Origin: Maribacter sp. 1_MG-2023
Lineage (GTDB): Bacteria; Bacteroidota; Bacteroidia; Flavobacteriales; Flavobacteriaceae
DNA: 64,000 nucleotides
Direction: 5' to 3'
Assembly: GCF_030547005.1 (NCBI RefSeq)
Contig: NZ_JAUOPN010000011.1
Coordinates: forward strand, 1-64,000
The notes under the pieces are model-generated. The model worked only from the letters and a program-made list of their open reading frames with translations, had not been told where the DNA came from and made no database searches. This document shows, piece after piece, positions 9,494-18,795 of this stretch. Positions within the stretch are counted from its first letter, which is position 1, and each line of letters starts with the position of its first letter. The position numbers were made by a program, and so were the translations under genes.

Positions 9494-10217
9494 TTTGTAC
9501 AATTTTAATGTAATTAATATTCTGTTATTTAATTTTAATGATGAAATCACTTTCGAAATACTAAACAATTCAAATACCACTAAAAAATTCTATACTAAAC
9601 TAATTAAAGGCTTACGCATTAGTATACGTAATCTTAAGTAAATGTACTTACTAAGATCGTAGGTATTATTATCTTTTTAGGACATGTAACAATTTTGGTT
9701 GATTCAATTTCAATATCTCTTTATAATAATTGATGAAACTACATTAATTTATAAATGTTTGCATTTTGAATAGTATTCTGTTAAACCTTAGTTAGACTGT
9801 TTCTATCTATTTGTCTAGATTATTTTATTGTTCAGTGAGATGTTATATTAAGTATCAATATGCCTTTGGTTATTAGTACTGTTATGCCTAAAAATTTAAA
9901 GGTTGTAATACTGAAAATATACCTCACGATATTTAGATTTTTTTTAGAGTTGTTTTGTAGTAAAAAAGAAATCAATTCAAGGGTGAATATTTTAGGAGGG
10001 GATTTTAAATTAATTTTTGGCTTTTATGTAAACCCAATAAGAATTAATTATTTGTACAAATAATATTCCAAGATAGTAATAGGTTATAATTTAAAAAACC
10101 AGTATTTTTAGCAAGCAACGCTTAAAAATTTGTTTAACAATTAAAACTTGTTGTAAGGTCACATGTTTCTATGTTTTTCGGTAAAGTATTGTGATTAATT
10201 TTAAGAAAACCTTGTGC
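9494..10217. other. AT-rich intergenic region between divergent genes (about 720 bases)
   Basis: It lies between the glycine-zipper gene (minus) and the Omp85-like gene (plus), so it should hold promoters for both. A near-consensus TATTTTTA occurs at about 10104-10111, roughly 105 bases before the ATG at 10218, but I see no well-placed TTG for it. A 67-codon plus-strand open frame at 9860-10063 has no signal peptide or family features and I do not accept it. No RNA gene recognised. Confidence 0.4.
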
Positions 10218-11291
10218 ATGAAAAATTTTTCTTGTTTACTAATATTGTTATTGTATTGTAGTAGTACGCTTTCCCAGCAAAGTGAAGCCGATAGTTTGAC
10301 AACGAATCAGCTTGAGGAGAAAAATATGGAGTTTACAGTAATGCCGTTTGTGAGTTATAATAATAACCTAAAGTTCATGCTTGGCGCGGTACCAATGGTT
10401 ATGTATAAATTAAACCCACGCGATACAATTTCTCCGAAATCACTTTCTGGGGTAACTGCTGTATACACTACCAATAATTCTTATTTTGTCGGTTTCTTTA
10501 ATAAATTTTATTTTAATGAAGATAAGTGGCGCGGTACATTTTTCATGGCTTTAGGTGATATAAACTCCCAATTTTTTGGTGGAGAACTAGAAGATGCAGA
10601 TTTCTATAATTATGCTACCAATGCCAAGATTTTCAGTATAGGAGTCCAACGAAAATTGAAGTCTAACCTTTACGGTGGGTTAACTTATACTTATGCAAAT
10701 TATAATACAATATTTGAAGATGGTATTGTTGATGAATCGAATACGGTTACAAATGGCTTAGAGTTAAATACGCTATTTGATACAAGAGATAATGTTTATT
10801 ATCCGACTTCTGGAAATATGATTAGAGCAAGGTGGATTAATTATGGCGAATGGTTTGGTAATGAGGTCGAAGCTAATAAAATCAATACTTCATTTAATAA
10901 ATACTTTTCAGTAAGAAATAACAAAGATGTTTTTGCCGCCCGTTTCTCGGGCGTGTTTGGTTTAGGTGATATAGCATTTGAGCAGCAAACTACAGTTGGT
11001 GGTAAAGATATAAGAGGTTATTCTGAAGGAAAATATCGTGGTAATACGGTGGTGGCGTTACAAGCCGAATATCGACTCAATTTTGCTGAGCGTATGGGTG
11101 TTGTAGGTTTTTTAGGTGCGGCGACCCTGTATGGTGCCGATAATGAAGCTTTTGATGGTAAGTTATTACCAGGGGGTGGTGTAGGGTTTAGGTACAGGGC
11201 TTTTAAGGCGTTTAAATTCAATATTGGTGTCGATGCAGCATTGGGTAAAGATGACTGGGGTATTAATTTCAGAATTGGAGAAGCTTTTTAA
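10218..11291 (+). CDS. Omp85/BamA-TamA-like outer membrane barrel protein without POTRA domains (357 aa)
   Basis: Predicted 16-strand surface-antigen (D15) barrel. I choose ATG 10218, which starts the signal peptide MKNFSCLLILLLYCSSTLSQ; an earlier in-frame GTG at 10191 adds nine unlikely residues. The protein shows the Omp85 features in order: the barrel core with TLFDTRDNVYYPTSGNMIRARW (about residues 190-215) and the lid motif GGKDIRGYSEGKYRGN (about 265-280), where IRGY stands for the conserved VRGF/Y, followed by paired strands ending in INFRIGEAF. There are no POTRA repeats, so it is not BamA itself. Related flavobacterial proteins are listed as BamA/TamA family outer membrane protein. 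Transport role is unknown. Confidence 0.83.
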   Translation: MKNFSCLLILLLYCSSTLSQQSEADSLTTNQLEEKNMEFTVMPFVSYNNNLKFMLGAVPMVMYKLNPRDTISPKSLSGVTAVYTTNNSYFVGFFNKFYFNEDKWRGTFFMALGDINSQFFGGELEDADFYNYATNAKIFSIGVQRKLKSNLYGGLTYTYANYNTIFEDGIVDESNTVTNGLELNTLFDTRDNVYYPTSGNMIRARWINYGEWFGNEVEANKINTSFNKYFSVRNNKDVFAARFSGVFGLGDIAFEQQTTVGGKDIRGYSEGKYRGNTVVALQAEYRLNFAERMGVVGFLGAATLYGADNEAFDGKLLPGGGVGFRYRAFKAFKFNIGVDAALGKDDWGINFRIGEAF

Positions 11292-12274
11292 GTATTTCTG
11301 GCAAATTAAATTGTACTAAATAGTCTAAATGTTTTATGATTCTTACAGCTTTGGTATCTTTAATTTGATTAAAAAATTTGACTACAGATTATTGCTCAAA
11401 ATTCCACTTAATTGTATTTAGTTTTTACCTTTAATAATACGATATAAAGTGTATTACAAATAGTTTATGCTTTTAAAGTTTGTCTGGATACGACCTTTAT
11501 ATGAACTGTTTTATAAATATTTTTATTTTTTATTTGTTTAGTGATAATTGAAATAGAATTAATTATTAAATAATCATATGGTATAAGTTTTCTGAACATT
11601 TAAGAAGCGACAATATAAATTTCAGATAATTAGTAACTGTATTTTATCTATATAGTTTTCTCCATGTTAGGTTTTTAAACCTAAATTTCAGGATCACGTT
11701 TTTTAGAATTATACCCTTTGCTCTATGGGTTTTCTTTTTTTATTGGAGTTCTTTTGTCTTGTCTTTGTTTACAACGAAATTTTAACAATAAATTTTATAA
11801 AAAGTAGATTAGCAATATTTTGTTTATTGTTAGAAATATAGTCAGTTTCTGTTAAATAATATTTAAAAGCAGCAGTGTTATCTTGAATTTTTAAATAATT
11901 ATAGCCTCTTAATTTTGTGTTAAAGTGAAGTTTTTTTTGTTTAGTAATATAATTTTAATTAACTGGTTATAATTGTTTTACGTTTTTATAAAAAGATTGT
12001 GTAGATTAAATTAGAGTGTAAGCATATATTTTGTTTAACTAGTATACTTAAAAATTAGACAATAATTACTTATTTTCGTTTGAATTACGTTTGGTAATGC
12101 AGAAAAATTAAATAATAATTGTTGTAGTTCATAGAATTATATCTAATTTCGATAAGATTGTAAGTTAAATCTGTCTTATAATGATAATTCAGTTGTTTAA
12201 AGATTAAGTTTTGGTTTCCGAAAAATTGGTTATACCATTTAAAAATTTATTCTAGCCAAATTAAAATTAGTGCT
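11292..12274. other. Long AT-rich region without a gene (about 980 bases)
   Basis: No open frame of useful length with coding character on either strand. It holds a short perfect inverted repeat at 11667-11684 and, just after it, a stretch with a weak ACCC...GGGT hairpin followed by T-rich sequence (about 11711-11742) that looks terminator-like. A TACGTTTG box at 12086-12093 matches the -7 consensus but has no TTG at the right distance. A small RNA is possible and untested. Confidence 0.4.
11667..11684. repeat. 8-bp inverted repeat with 2-base loop
   Basis: The sequence TTAGGTTT-TT-AAACCTAA is a perfect 8-bp stem. It is isolated in non-coding DNA, about 375 bases after the Omp85-like gene, and could be part of an RNA structure or a binding site for a dimeric regulator. 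Confidence 0.45.
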
Positions 12275-12682
12275 ATGGGGAATTTTAAATTTCAACATAT
12301 AAAAGAGGAGGCAAGCGAAAGGTATAATCTTCTAAAGGAGCAATTGTTATTTCCAATCGATGAAATTGAATCTCGTGTGAGATTGTCAGCAATTTTATTA
12401 TCTAAAAACATTAGCGAACTTGATTTTGATAATAATGAGATTTTCAATATCGAAAATATAAAACCTCTTTGCGAAGATTATCTTGACAAGATAGAATGTA
12501 AGGTGAATGAATTGCTTGAAAAAAATGAAGAATTTCAAGCTGATGAAAGTAATGTAGATCAGAGCTATAACTCTAAAATAATTAAGCTAGAAAAAGCATT
12601 TAAAGATTTTAAAATGAATGTTTCTATTTTGGTGTTGAAAAAGAATTTATGCCATTCAGGTATTGATATTGAAAGACTTTAA
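12275..12682 (+). CDS. Hypothetical protein, mostly helical (135 aa)
   Basis: I do not recognise this protein. It has no signal peptide or membrane segment, is highly charged, and consists of long amphipathic helices (KIECKVNELLEKNEEFQADE, KIIKLEKAFKDFKMNVSILVLKK), so it is probably cytoplasmic and may form coiled coils. It stands alone after nearly 1 kb of non-coding DNA and is followed, toward the convergent neighbour, by a 17-bp perfect hairpin. Codon use looks like its neighbours. Real gene is likely but not certain. Confidence 0.6.
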   Translation: MGNFKFQHIKEEASERYNLLKEQLLFPIDEIESRVRLSAILLSKNISELDFDNNEIFNIENIKPLCEDYLDKIECKVNELLEKNEEFQADESNVDQSYNSKIIKLEKAFKDFKMNVSILVLKKNLCHSGIDIERL

Positions 12683-12744
12683 GTGTGTTACACATTATTT
12701 AAGTAATTTAAAAAAAGCCCACGCTTCAACTTTTATCCTTATAG

Positions 12745-12789
12745 TATATATTGTTTAAAAAATTTAATAAACTTTTTAAACAATATATA
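12745..12789. terminator. 17-bp perfect hairpin between convergent genes
   Basis: Left arm 12745-12761 and right arm 12773-12789 are perfect reverse complements (17 bp) around an 11-base loop. The arms are nearly all A/T (TATATATTGTTTAAAAA), so it lacks the usual GC-rich core of an intrinsic terminator. It lies 62 bases after the stop of the plus gene and 29 bases after that of the minus gene, so a bidirectional terminator is the simplest reading. Confidence 0.55.
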
Positions 12790-12817
12790 TAATATCTCTA
12801 TTTGTTGAAACAAAGGG

Positions 12818-13285
12818 CTATTCGTCAAGTGCGCCAATAAATGGTAGATTAGCCATTAATTCTGTGCGGGTAGCGCTTAAAAAAAACAACTCTAATTGTA
12901 CAAATTGAGCCGCAGTTTTTGAATCTGAAATCTTTTTTATTTTTTTATGATAATTTTTTATTAGTTTATCTAATTGTCCCCTTTGTTTAATTGAAGATAA
13001 AACTAGATAATCTAATTGTTCATTGTTTAAAGTAGTATAATTATTAACATAGTTGAAAATGTTTGATATCCGTTGTTGACCTATGGCTTTTCGCTTGTCT
13101 TCATATTCGTCATACAAAAACCAAAAGTCTTGGTTAAATTGTTTTTCTGGTTGAAAAACTTGGGCAGCTGCTTTCTTCTTTTCCATGCCGTATAGCGATT
13201 GATAAAGTTCTACTTCCTCTTTAACAGATTGTGCACCTATTATTAAAGGAGCTAAAAAAAAGCATAATAAAATTGAACGGATCAT
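12818..13285 (-). CDS. Secreted hypothetical protein (155 aa)
   Basis: Small exported protein of unknown function. Residues 1-18 are a signal peptide (MIRSILLCFFLAPLIIGAQS). The mature region is helical and charged, with paired aromatic residues in FNQDFWFLYDEYEDKRKAIGQQR, and contains no Cys pattern or catalytic motif. I cannot place it in a named family. It is the only gene on the minus strand between the 12.7 kb hairpin and the AraC gene. Confidence 0.68.
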   Translation of the reverse strand: MIRSILLCFFLAPLIIGAQSVKEEVELYQSLYGMEKKKAAAQVFQPEKQFNQDFWFLYDEYEDKRKAIGQQRISNIFNYVNNYTTLNNEQLDYLVLSSIKQRGQLDKLIKNYHKKIKKISDSKTAAQFVQLELFFLSATRTELMANLPFIGALDE

Positions 13286-13475
13286 TTTTTTTCTTTTATT
13301 GTTTTAATCATAATTCAAACTAAGTATATTGTTTATGTAAAACTATTTCTACTTAGAGTAACTAAATTAACCATTATAGTAATGGTTAGGTTTATCAGTT
13401 TAGGACAAGTGAGTAATTACTTTGAAAATGAAGTCAATTTGCCAATAAAGTAATTTTCTTGTGTTATTTCATTAA

Positions 13476-14495
13476 TTAGTCAAGAATAAGAGACCTAGAA
13501 GAAAAATGGTTTAAGCTAAAATAAGTGTCTTTAAAAGTGTGTGGCGGTAATCCTGTCCAACGTTTGAACGAACGTACAAAATTTGAGCTATCTGAATATC
13601 CAAGTTTTTCGCTTATCTCTATTATGGAGGTGTCATTATCGCATAACATTATAAGTGCATCTTTTAATATACTGGTTGACAATACTTTTGAAAAAGTAGT
13701 TCGTTCGATTTCTAAATGTCGCTTTATACTTCTGGCAGATGTCTTGAATAGAGATGATAATTCTACAAGTCTTGGTCTATGATTAGGCTCGAAACTTTGA
13801 AGTATTTTTTCTATAGATGAAATAGTATCTATAGTGTTTTCTGCATGATTGTTTTTGAGACTCGTTATATTGTTTTCAATCGAGCTAGAAGAGTAGGTTG
13901 GCTCAAGAAGCAGTCGATAACAAGACTGTCCATATAAAATAGGGTATTCTTCGATTAGTTCTAATTCCCTTAAGCTTTCTAAACTTGGGCTCATTACGTG
14001 TAGTGCTTTTGGCAACCATTCATCTCCTCGAAACTCTTTGATTAAATCCAATAGAAAGATTAACCAAATCTGTTCAGCGATTCTTCTGCCAAGGCAAAGA
14101 TTATCTGGAAAATTAAAAGTAATTTCTAACTGTTGGGGGGTAATGTTGATTTCAACCTTAGCATTACTTTTAAATTCATTTGCTTTAAGTACGAATATTT
14201 CCAAAACGGTTTCAAGGTCAATAACCATATCTTGGAGCAATTCAAAATCAATAAGATCATAAATAGAAAGTGACCTACCATAATAAGCTACGAAACTGCG
14301 CTTACCTAGAGCAACCCATACTTCTTGTAAGACATCATGCATTGTAGCCGTAGGTATAAAAGTGTCTTTTTTAAACAGATGGTTTTTTAGACCGTATCTC
14401 TCATTAATTTGTTTAAGACAGAAACCCGATTCTTCTAAATTTTTAAAAAAACCCGTGAATAAAGCACAATTATATATGTGTAATTTATCTTTCAT
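13476..14495 (-). CDS. AraC-family transcriptional regulator (339 aa)
   Basis: DNA-binding regulator. Residues about 235-330 hold the paired helix-turn-helix of the AraC/XylS family: the first HTH around VELSSLFKTSARSIKRHLE and the second around SIIEISEKLGYSDSSNFVRSFKRWTGLPPHTFK, with the conserved GYSDSSNFVRSFKRWTG signature. The N-terminal 200 residues resemble the OruR/ArgR-type sensor region (Arabinose_bd-like, with LYDLIDFELLQDM-type spacing) rather than a cupin, but this is a weak judgement. It is divergent from the PAP2 phosphatase gene, with 557 bases between, so that gene may be its target. Effector unknown. Confidence 0.85.
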   Translation of the reverse strand: MKDKLHIYNCALFTGFFKNLEESGFCLKQINERYGLKNHLFKKDTFIPTATMHDVLQEVWVALGKRSFVAYYGRSLSIYDLIDFELLQDMVIDLETVLEIFVLKANEFKSNAKVEINITPQQLEITFNFPDNLCLGRRIAEQIWLIFLLDLIKEFRGDEWLPKALHVMSPSLESLRELELIEEYPILYGQSCYRLLLEPTYSSSSIENNITSLKNNHAENTIDTISSIEKILQSFEPNHRPRLVELSSLFKTSARSIKRHLEIERTTFSKVLSTSILKDALIMLCDNDTSIIEISEKLGYSDSSNFVRSFKRWTGLPPHTFKDTYFSLNHFSSRSLILD

Positions 14496-15052
14496 AATAC
14501 TTTTTATAGAAAATCTTCCAAATATGGGTACTTAACTCTACAAATATTTTTAAAAAAAAAACAGTTTTAAGTTACAAAATTCAATTCAAAATTCCTTGTA
14601 TTTTATGTAGTTATATATTCTTTATTTTGGTCTACTTGTTTAATGTTAGTTCTTTTATGAATGGTCCACTAATTTAATTGTGTGTATTCAATTTATTGTT
14701 TTTTTTTAATTCATTATCCGTCAATAAATTAGATTTTTTTTTCAGGGATAAAACGATTTTTTTAATTAATTAAATAGATATAAGTTGGTTAGAAAAATTT
14801 CATTTTTTACCTGAATTTATAAATTATGGTGAGATTGTAATTATGTTTAGTAGTTTTATAGCTTGAAAATTTTGCCTTATAATTTTAGTTTTAAGCTTGG
14901 TTTTTATTCGGTGGATTACTCTAAGGTTTAATGGGAATGCATATTTTTTTAAGGTAGATGATAGCCTAAAAACAAAAGTTTTTTTATTTTAAATGTCTTA
15001 CCAATTTAACGAGTGGTATTTAACTAAGATTAGTTAATAATATTTTTAGAAA
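14496..15052. other. AT-rich divergent intergenic region (557 bases)
   Basis: It separates the AraC regulator (minus) from the PAP2 phosphatase (plus) and should contain both promoters. Poly-T and poly-A runs are common (for example about 14699-14708), but I find no clear TAnnTTTG box or long inverted repeat. Confidence 0.4.
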
Positions 15053-16534
15053 ATGAAGTTACTTTATTCTGTATTTTTATTTCTATTCTTTGGTCATATA
15101 AGTGCTCAAACAACTATGAGTAATTCATTGAAATTTTCTTTAAACAAAGATTTAGATTCTATTGTTGATGTTGACTATGCGGCTTTTCAACCCTCGATAA
15201 TAGATTTGAATTACGAGTCTTTACAAATTTCGCCAAGTTTGGTTTTTCAAATTACTACGCCAGTTTTAAAATGGCATCAAACTGATACGGGGCGAGCACT
15301 GATTGCTTCAGGAGCGCTTGTAGGCTTAGGGCTTTATACTTATAAGGATGAAGGTTTTTTAAATAGGGTAACTGTTAAAAACGGCATTAATCGATATTTG
15401 CCTGATTTTTCAAATCCATTAGACGATTATTTACAATACACACCATATGCCGCGACCTTTGCTTTAGATGCCTTTGGGGTCAAAAGTAAGCACAAGTTAA
15501 AGAGAAAAACGACTACTATTGCCACTGGGGTGCTTACATCGTTATTGGTTATTCAAGGTATGAAATATGGTATAGACGAAAAAAGACCTGATGGGTCTAC
15601 AAGTAACTCATTTCCATCTGGTCATACTGCCACAGCTTTTATGGGTGCACATATTTTTCACAAAGAATATGGTGATCGAAGTGTCTATTATAGCATAGGT
15701 GGGTATTTAATGGCAACGATAACAGGTATGTTTCGGCAACTAAATGATCGCCATTGGGTTTCAGATGTACTTGTTGGTGCAGGTTTAGGAATTTCGATAG
15801 CCGAATTTTCTTATTTTCTTAATGAAAAAATTTATAAGGATGAAGGAATAAATATAATCTCAACTTCTAAAAGCCTACCCAATCGCCAAAAACCATCATA
15901 TTTAGCTGTTAAGGTTGGGTATGCGTCTTTGACTAAATCATTTGTGGCGCCCGATGCTGGTTTTGAAGCTAAAAACGGATTTTCTATGTCTGTAGATGGT
16001 GCTTGGTTCTTAAACAGAAATTTTGGAATAGGTGCTGAAGTAGGGTTTCAAAGTTTTCCAATACAGATTAATGAAAGTATTCAGGAAAAATTTCAAGAAA
16101 TGGGTTATAATCTTATTTTTCAGCCGGTGGGGAGTACTAAATATCTTATAGGTCCTCATCTTCAATTAGACCTTAATAAAAAATATTCAATAGGAGTGAA
16201 AACCTTGTTTGGTACAGCTCAAATAGCCGATACAAAACTATTTCTTCAAGATATTGTAATAGATAATCGTAGTGAAACAGATGATATTGTTTATGCTCAA
16301 ATACGTCCTGTTTCCAATTTTGCTTGGACTGCAGGTATTTATCATAGATTTTTAATAAGTGATAGAACTGCATTAAGTCTATATCTTGATTATAATGCAA
16401 CCAATCTCAAAAGCACGCTAGCGTATATAAAAGAATTTGATCCAGATCTTACGGTCGAATATACTCAAAGACCATTAAATGGTACTTTTAATTCCATTTC
16501 AGCCGGTGCCTCTTTTGTTGTTATGCTTTGGTAA
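15053..16534 (+). CDS. PAP2-family phosphatase with C-terminal beta-barrel region (493 aa)
   Basis: Envelope phosphatase of the PAP2 (type 2 phosphatidic acid phosphatase) superfamily. Signal peptide at 1-18 (MKLLYSVFLFLFFGHISAQ). All three catalytic signatures are present: K171-to-P KYGIDEKRP, PSGH at 188-191, and R228-x5-H234-x3-D238 (RQLNDRHWVSD). After a linker, residues about 275-493 are strand-rich (FGIGAEVGFQSFPI, SNFAWTAGIYHRFLISDRTALSLYLDY) and end in GASFVVMLW, like an outer-membrane barrel. Related enzymes dephosphorylate lipid A or undecaprenyl pyrophosphate. The convergent neighbour is an LpxR-type lipid A deacylase, so lipid A remodelling is a reasonable guess. Confidence 0.85.
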   Translation: MKLLYSVFLFLFFGHISAQTTMSNSLKFSLNKDLDSIVDVDYAAFQPSIIDLNYESLQISPSLVFQITTPVLKWHQTDTGRALIASGALVGLGLYTYKDEGFLNRVTVKNGINRYLPDFSNPLDDYLQYTPYAATFALDAFGVKSKHKLKRKTTTIATGVLTSLLVIQGMKYGIDEKRPDGSTSNSFPSGHTATAFMGAHIFHKEYGDRSVYYSIGGYLMATITGMFRQLNDRHWVSDVLVGAGLGISIAEFSYFLNEKIYKDEGINIISTSKSLPNRQKPSYLAVKVGYASLTKSFVAPDAGFEAKNGFSMSVDGAWFLNRNFGIGAEVGFQSFPIQINESIQEKFQEMGYNLIFQPVGSTKYLIGPHLQLDLNKKYSIGVKTLFGTAQIADTKLFLQDIVIDNRSETDDIVYAQIRPVSNFAWTAGIYHRFLISDRTALSLYLDYNATNLKSTLAYIKEFDPDLTVEYTQRPLNGTFNSISAGASFVVMLW

Positions 16535-16545
16535 TGAATTATCAT

Positions 16546-17529
16546 TTAAAACAAATAAGTGAATTCAAATCTTCCAAATACATGTCGTTCTCCTTTGATG
16601 ATTTTACCGTAGGTAAAAATGTGGTCGAACCCAATTGAAAGACGTTTTGTTCTGATGTAGACGCCATGGGTCATTGAGGTGTGTAGATGATTAAGGTCTT
16701 TTACTGCATATTCATAATCACGATTAAAAATGTTTCCTTGTGCAGTTGCGTCGTACCAATTTACGGTTGCTGATAACGAACTTTTAATATAGATTTCTCT
16801 TAGAGAAGTTGAGCCCAACAGCGTATTTCCAAAAGCCGTTGATGAAGCGAGTGGTCCAAATTTACCGATTCTAATTCCTACTAATGGGGTGGTATCAATG
16901 TATAAATTTCCAACTCGTGCTTCTAGACCAGAATAAACATCAAATCCATTATAGCTTGGCGTTAGGTCATAAAGCCCCTTGAAATTGGTGTTGAATATTA
17001 TTTGGTCTGGTATCTGAAAATCCCAACCACTCAAAACACCATCTCCAGTAATTTTTTTGTGTACCCAATCTTGAATTTCTCTTGTAAATGCCGAAGGTCC
17101 CATAACGCCTAAAAGCAATTCTCCTCTAAAAAATAATCTTTCGAACGAGTAAGTTATACCAGTTTTGCTGAACAAAAGACCGGCAAAAGGTCTGTCAAAA
17201 ACAATGCTGTCATTTAAAATTGATTCTAAACTAATTTCCGGATTTGATGCTGTATAACCTTCAGACTTGATTTCAAAATCAATAAAGAAATCCTTTTTAT
17301 TGATAATTTTTTTTTCAAAACCTAAAAATTTTTCTGGTTTTATAGCGACTTTTAGTCCAAGTCCAAATGAATAAAAGCGATCTGAATTTTGCCAAAATAT
17401 AAACGCATCATTATCTGAGTTGATAGTAGCGGCATACTTTAATTCTTTCTTTTCTTGAGATGTTGCGATAGAAACCAGAAATAGTATTAAACTATTTTGT
17501 AAAAAAAATATAAGCCTGTTCAAACTCAT
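16546..17529 (-). CDS. Lipid A deacylase LpxR family protein (DUF2219, 327 aa)
   Basis: Predicted outer-membrane enzyme that removes the 3'-acyloxyacyl chain of lipid A. N-terminal signal region 1-24 (MSLNRLIFFLQNSLILFLVSIATS). The family's N-terminal signature is clear: YAATINSDNDAFIFWQNSDRFYSFGLGL (about 31-58), with the Asn/Asp pair of the active site. Later, RPFAGLLFSKTGI corresponds to the conserved RP-x-AG strand, and the region with AFTREIQDWVHKKITGD matches the GPSA..xxxQxxxH active-site helix of LpxR. Length is normal. The gene converges with PAP2 phosphatase at 11 bases between stop codons. Catalytic residues were assigned from memory of the family. Confidence 0.8.
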   Translation of the reverse strand: MSLNRLIFFLQNSLILFLVSIATSQEKKELKYAATINSDNDAFIFWQNSDRFYSFGLGLKVAIKPEKFLGFEKKIINKKDFFIDFEIKSEGYTASNPEISLESILNDSIVFDRPFAGLLFSKTGITYSFERLFFRGELLLGVMGPSAFTREIQDWVHKKITGDGVLSGWDFQIPDQIIFNTNFKGLYDLTPSYNGFDVYSGLEARVGNLYIDTTPLVGIRIGKFGPLASSTAFGNTLLGSTSLREIYIKSSLSATVNWYDATAQGNIFNRDYEYAVKDLNHLHTSMTHGVYIRTKRLSIGFDHIFTYGKIIKGERHVFGRFEFTYLF

Positions 17530-17706
17530 TCAGTAATTTAAGGTTTTGTTTTATTGAGTATTCAAAGTGTATATCGATAATTCTTTAGGGCTTTATGTAA
17601 AGTATAGATTTAATGGTAAAGTCATTTAGAATAATAATATGTTCAGATAGAGTGTTTACCAAAAAAAACAATAGGCAAAAAGAAAACTGTTCTGTTACAG
17701 TGTTGG

Positions 17707-18723
17707 TTAATTATTAGAATTACCAGTTAAAACAATGTAGTTTAGGCGTAAGCTTAAATTATTGTAACCTTGAAAGGTGTAATCTAAGTTAATGCTGAAT
17801 CTCTTAATATTTACTTTTCCACCTATATTGATCTTAAAACCAGATATTTCGTTTTTAATATTAAAAGGGTCTTGGTAAGAAATTGTTCTTGATTGTGTTT
17901 CTATGGTATAAATTCCTTTTAAATCATAGTTGGCTTTTCCTTTTACAAATCCAATTGCTCCATAAGTGTTCCATACTGGGTGTTTAGTCGATGCCAAAAT
18001 TTCTGCAGAGAAACTATTCAAATAGCTCTCTAACCTTTGTGATTGTCCAGTTAAAAATCCATCAGTTTGAAAGTCATATCGAATATCTAATCTGGTAAAA
18101 GCTGCAAAAGCTGAAATTGAAACTGGCCATTTTTGCCAATTTCTAATACTCTCTGTTAGTTCATGTTTTATGCTAATACCGGTAACACCTATATTGGCAC
18201 CATTTATATTCATTTTTGGAACGTAGCGAAACCCCAATTCAGAATTACCAGGCAAACCAATGCTAGCCTGAAGCATAGCGTTTGGTAGTAAATTGGTTGA
18301 AAGCAGACCGATACCTGTAGGTGCATCAAATTCGAATTCTTGACCATCTAAAGTAGCGATTAGACCGACTCGAGAGTCATTGCTTCCTAGAATTGTTGGT
18401 ATTTTTATAACATTACCGCCATTGGCTAAACTCAGATTCTCAAACTCACCTACATTGTACTCACGAAATAATTTATCTTTAGGTACAAAAGAACCATTGG
18501 TGACCAATGATAATTCCAATTCCCATTTATTTTTAACTTGTGCTGTATTATACCATCCACCGGTTAAACCGTAAAGCAAGCCCTCGCTTAGGGGTTCGAC
18601 ATAGCCAGTAGCCAATTTTTCGGCTTGGTCAACTCCTAAAAGTAAATAGTCTTTGAAATTGAAGTTTTGAGCCCTACCATCGAACCAAATTAAAATAATC
18701 AAGAAAATTATTATTTTTTTCAT
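17707..18723 (-). CDS. DUF6588-like outer membrane protein (338 aa)
   Basis: Exported protein of unknown function. Signal peptide 1-18 (MKKIIIFLIILIWFDGRAQ). The start of the mature region, DYLLLGVDQAEKLATGYVEPLSEGLLYGLTGGWYNTA, followed by LELSLVTNGSFVPKD, matches what I know as the DUF6588 family of Bacteroidota. The rest is barrel-like, with repeated long strands (ELGFRYVPKMNINGANIGVTGISIKHELTESI, GFKINIGGKVNIKRFSINLDYTFQGYNNL). It is on the same strand as the LpxR-type gene (177 bases upstream of it) and the lipoprotein gene upstream (72 bases). The family name is from memory and is moderately sure. Confidence 0.7.
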   Translation of the reverse strand: MKKIIIFLIILIWFDGRAQNFNFKDYLLLGVDQAEKLATGYVEPLSEGLLYGLTGGWYNTAQVKNKWELELSLVTNGSFVPKDKLFREYNVGEFENLSLANGGNVIKIPTILGSNDSRVGLIATLDGQEFEFDAPTGIGLLSTNLLPNAMLQASIGLPGNSELGFRYVPKMNINGANIGVTGISIKHELTESIRNWQKWPVSISAFAAFTRLDIRYDFQTDGFLTGQSQRLESYLNSFSAEILASTKHPVWNTYGAIGFVKGKANYDLKGIYTIETQSRTISYQDPFNIKNEISGFKINIGGKVNIKRFSINLDYTFQGYNNLSLRLNYIVLTGNSNN

Positions 18724-18795
18724 ATGCTAAGGATCATACTTTTTTTAATTCACATATCTGTTTCTTTGATATAGATAACGGCTATGTATAGTTCT

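Noticed and set aside
9860-10063. 67-codon plus-strand open frame
   Set aside because: No family features, signal peptide or promoter; lies in AT-rich intergenic DNA where such frames occur by chance.
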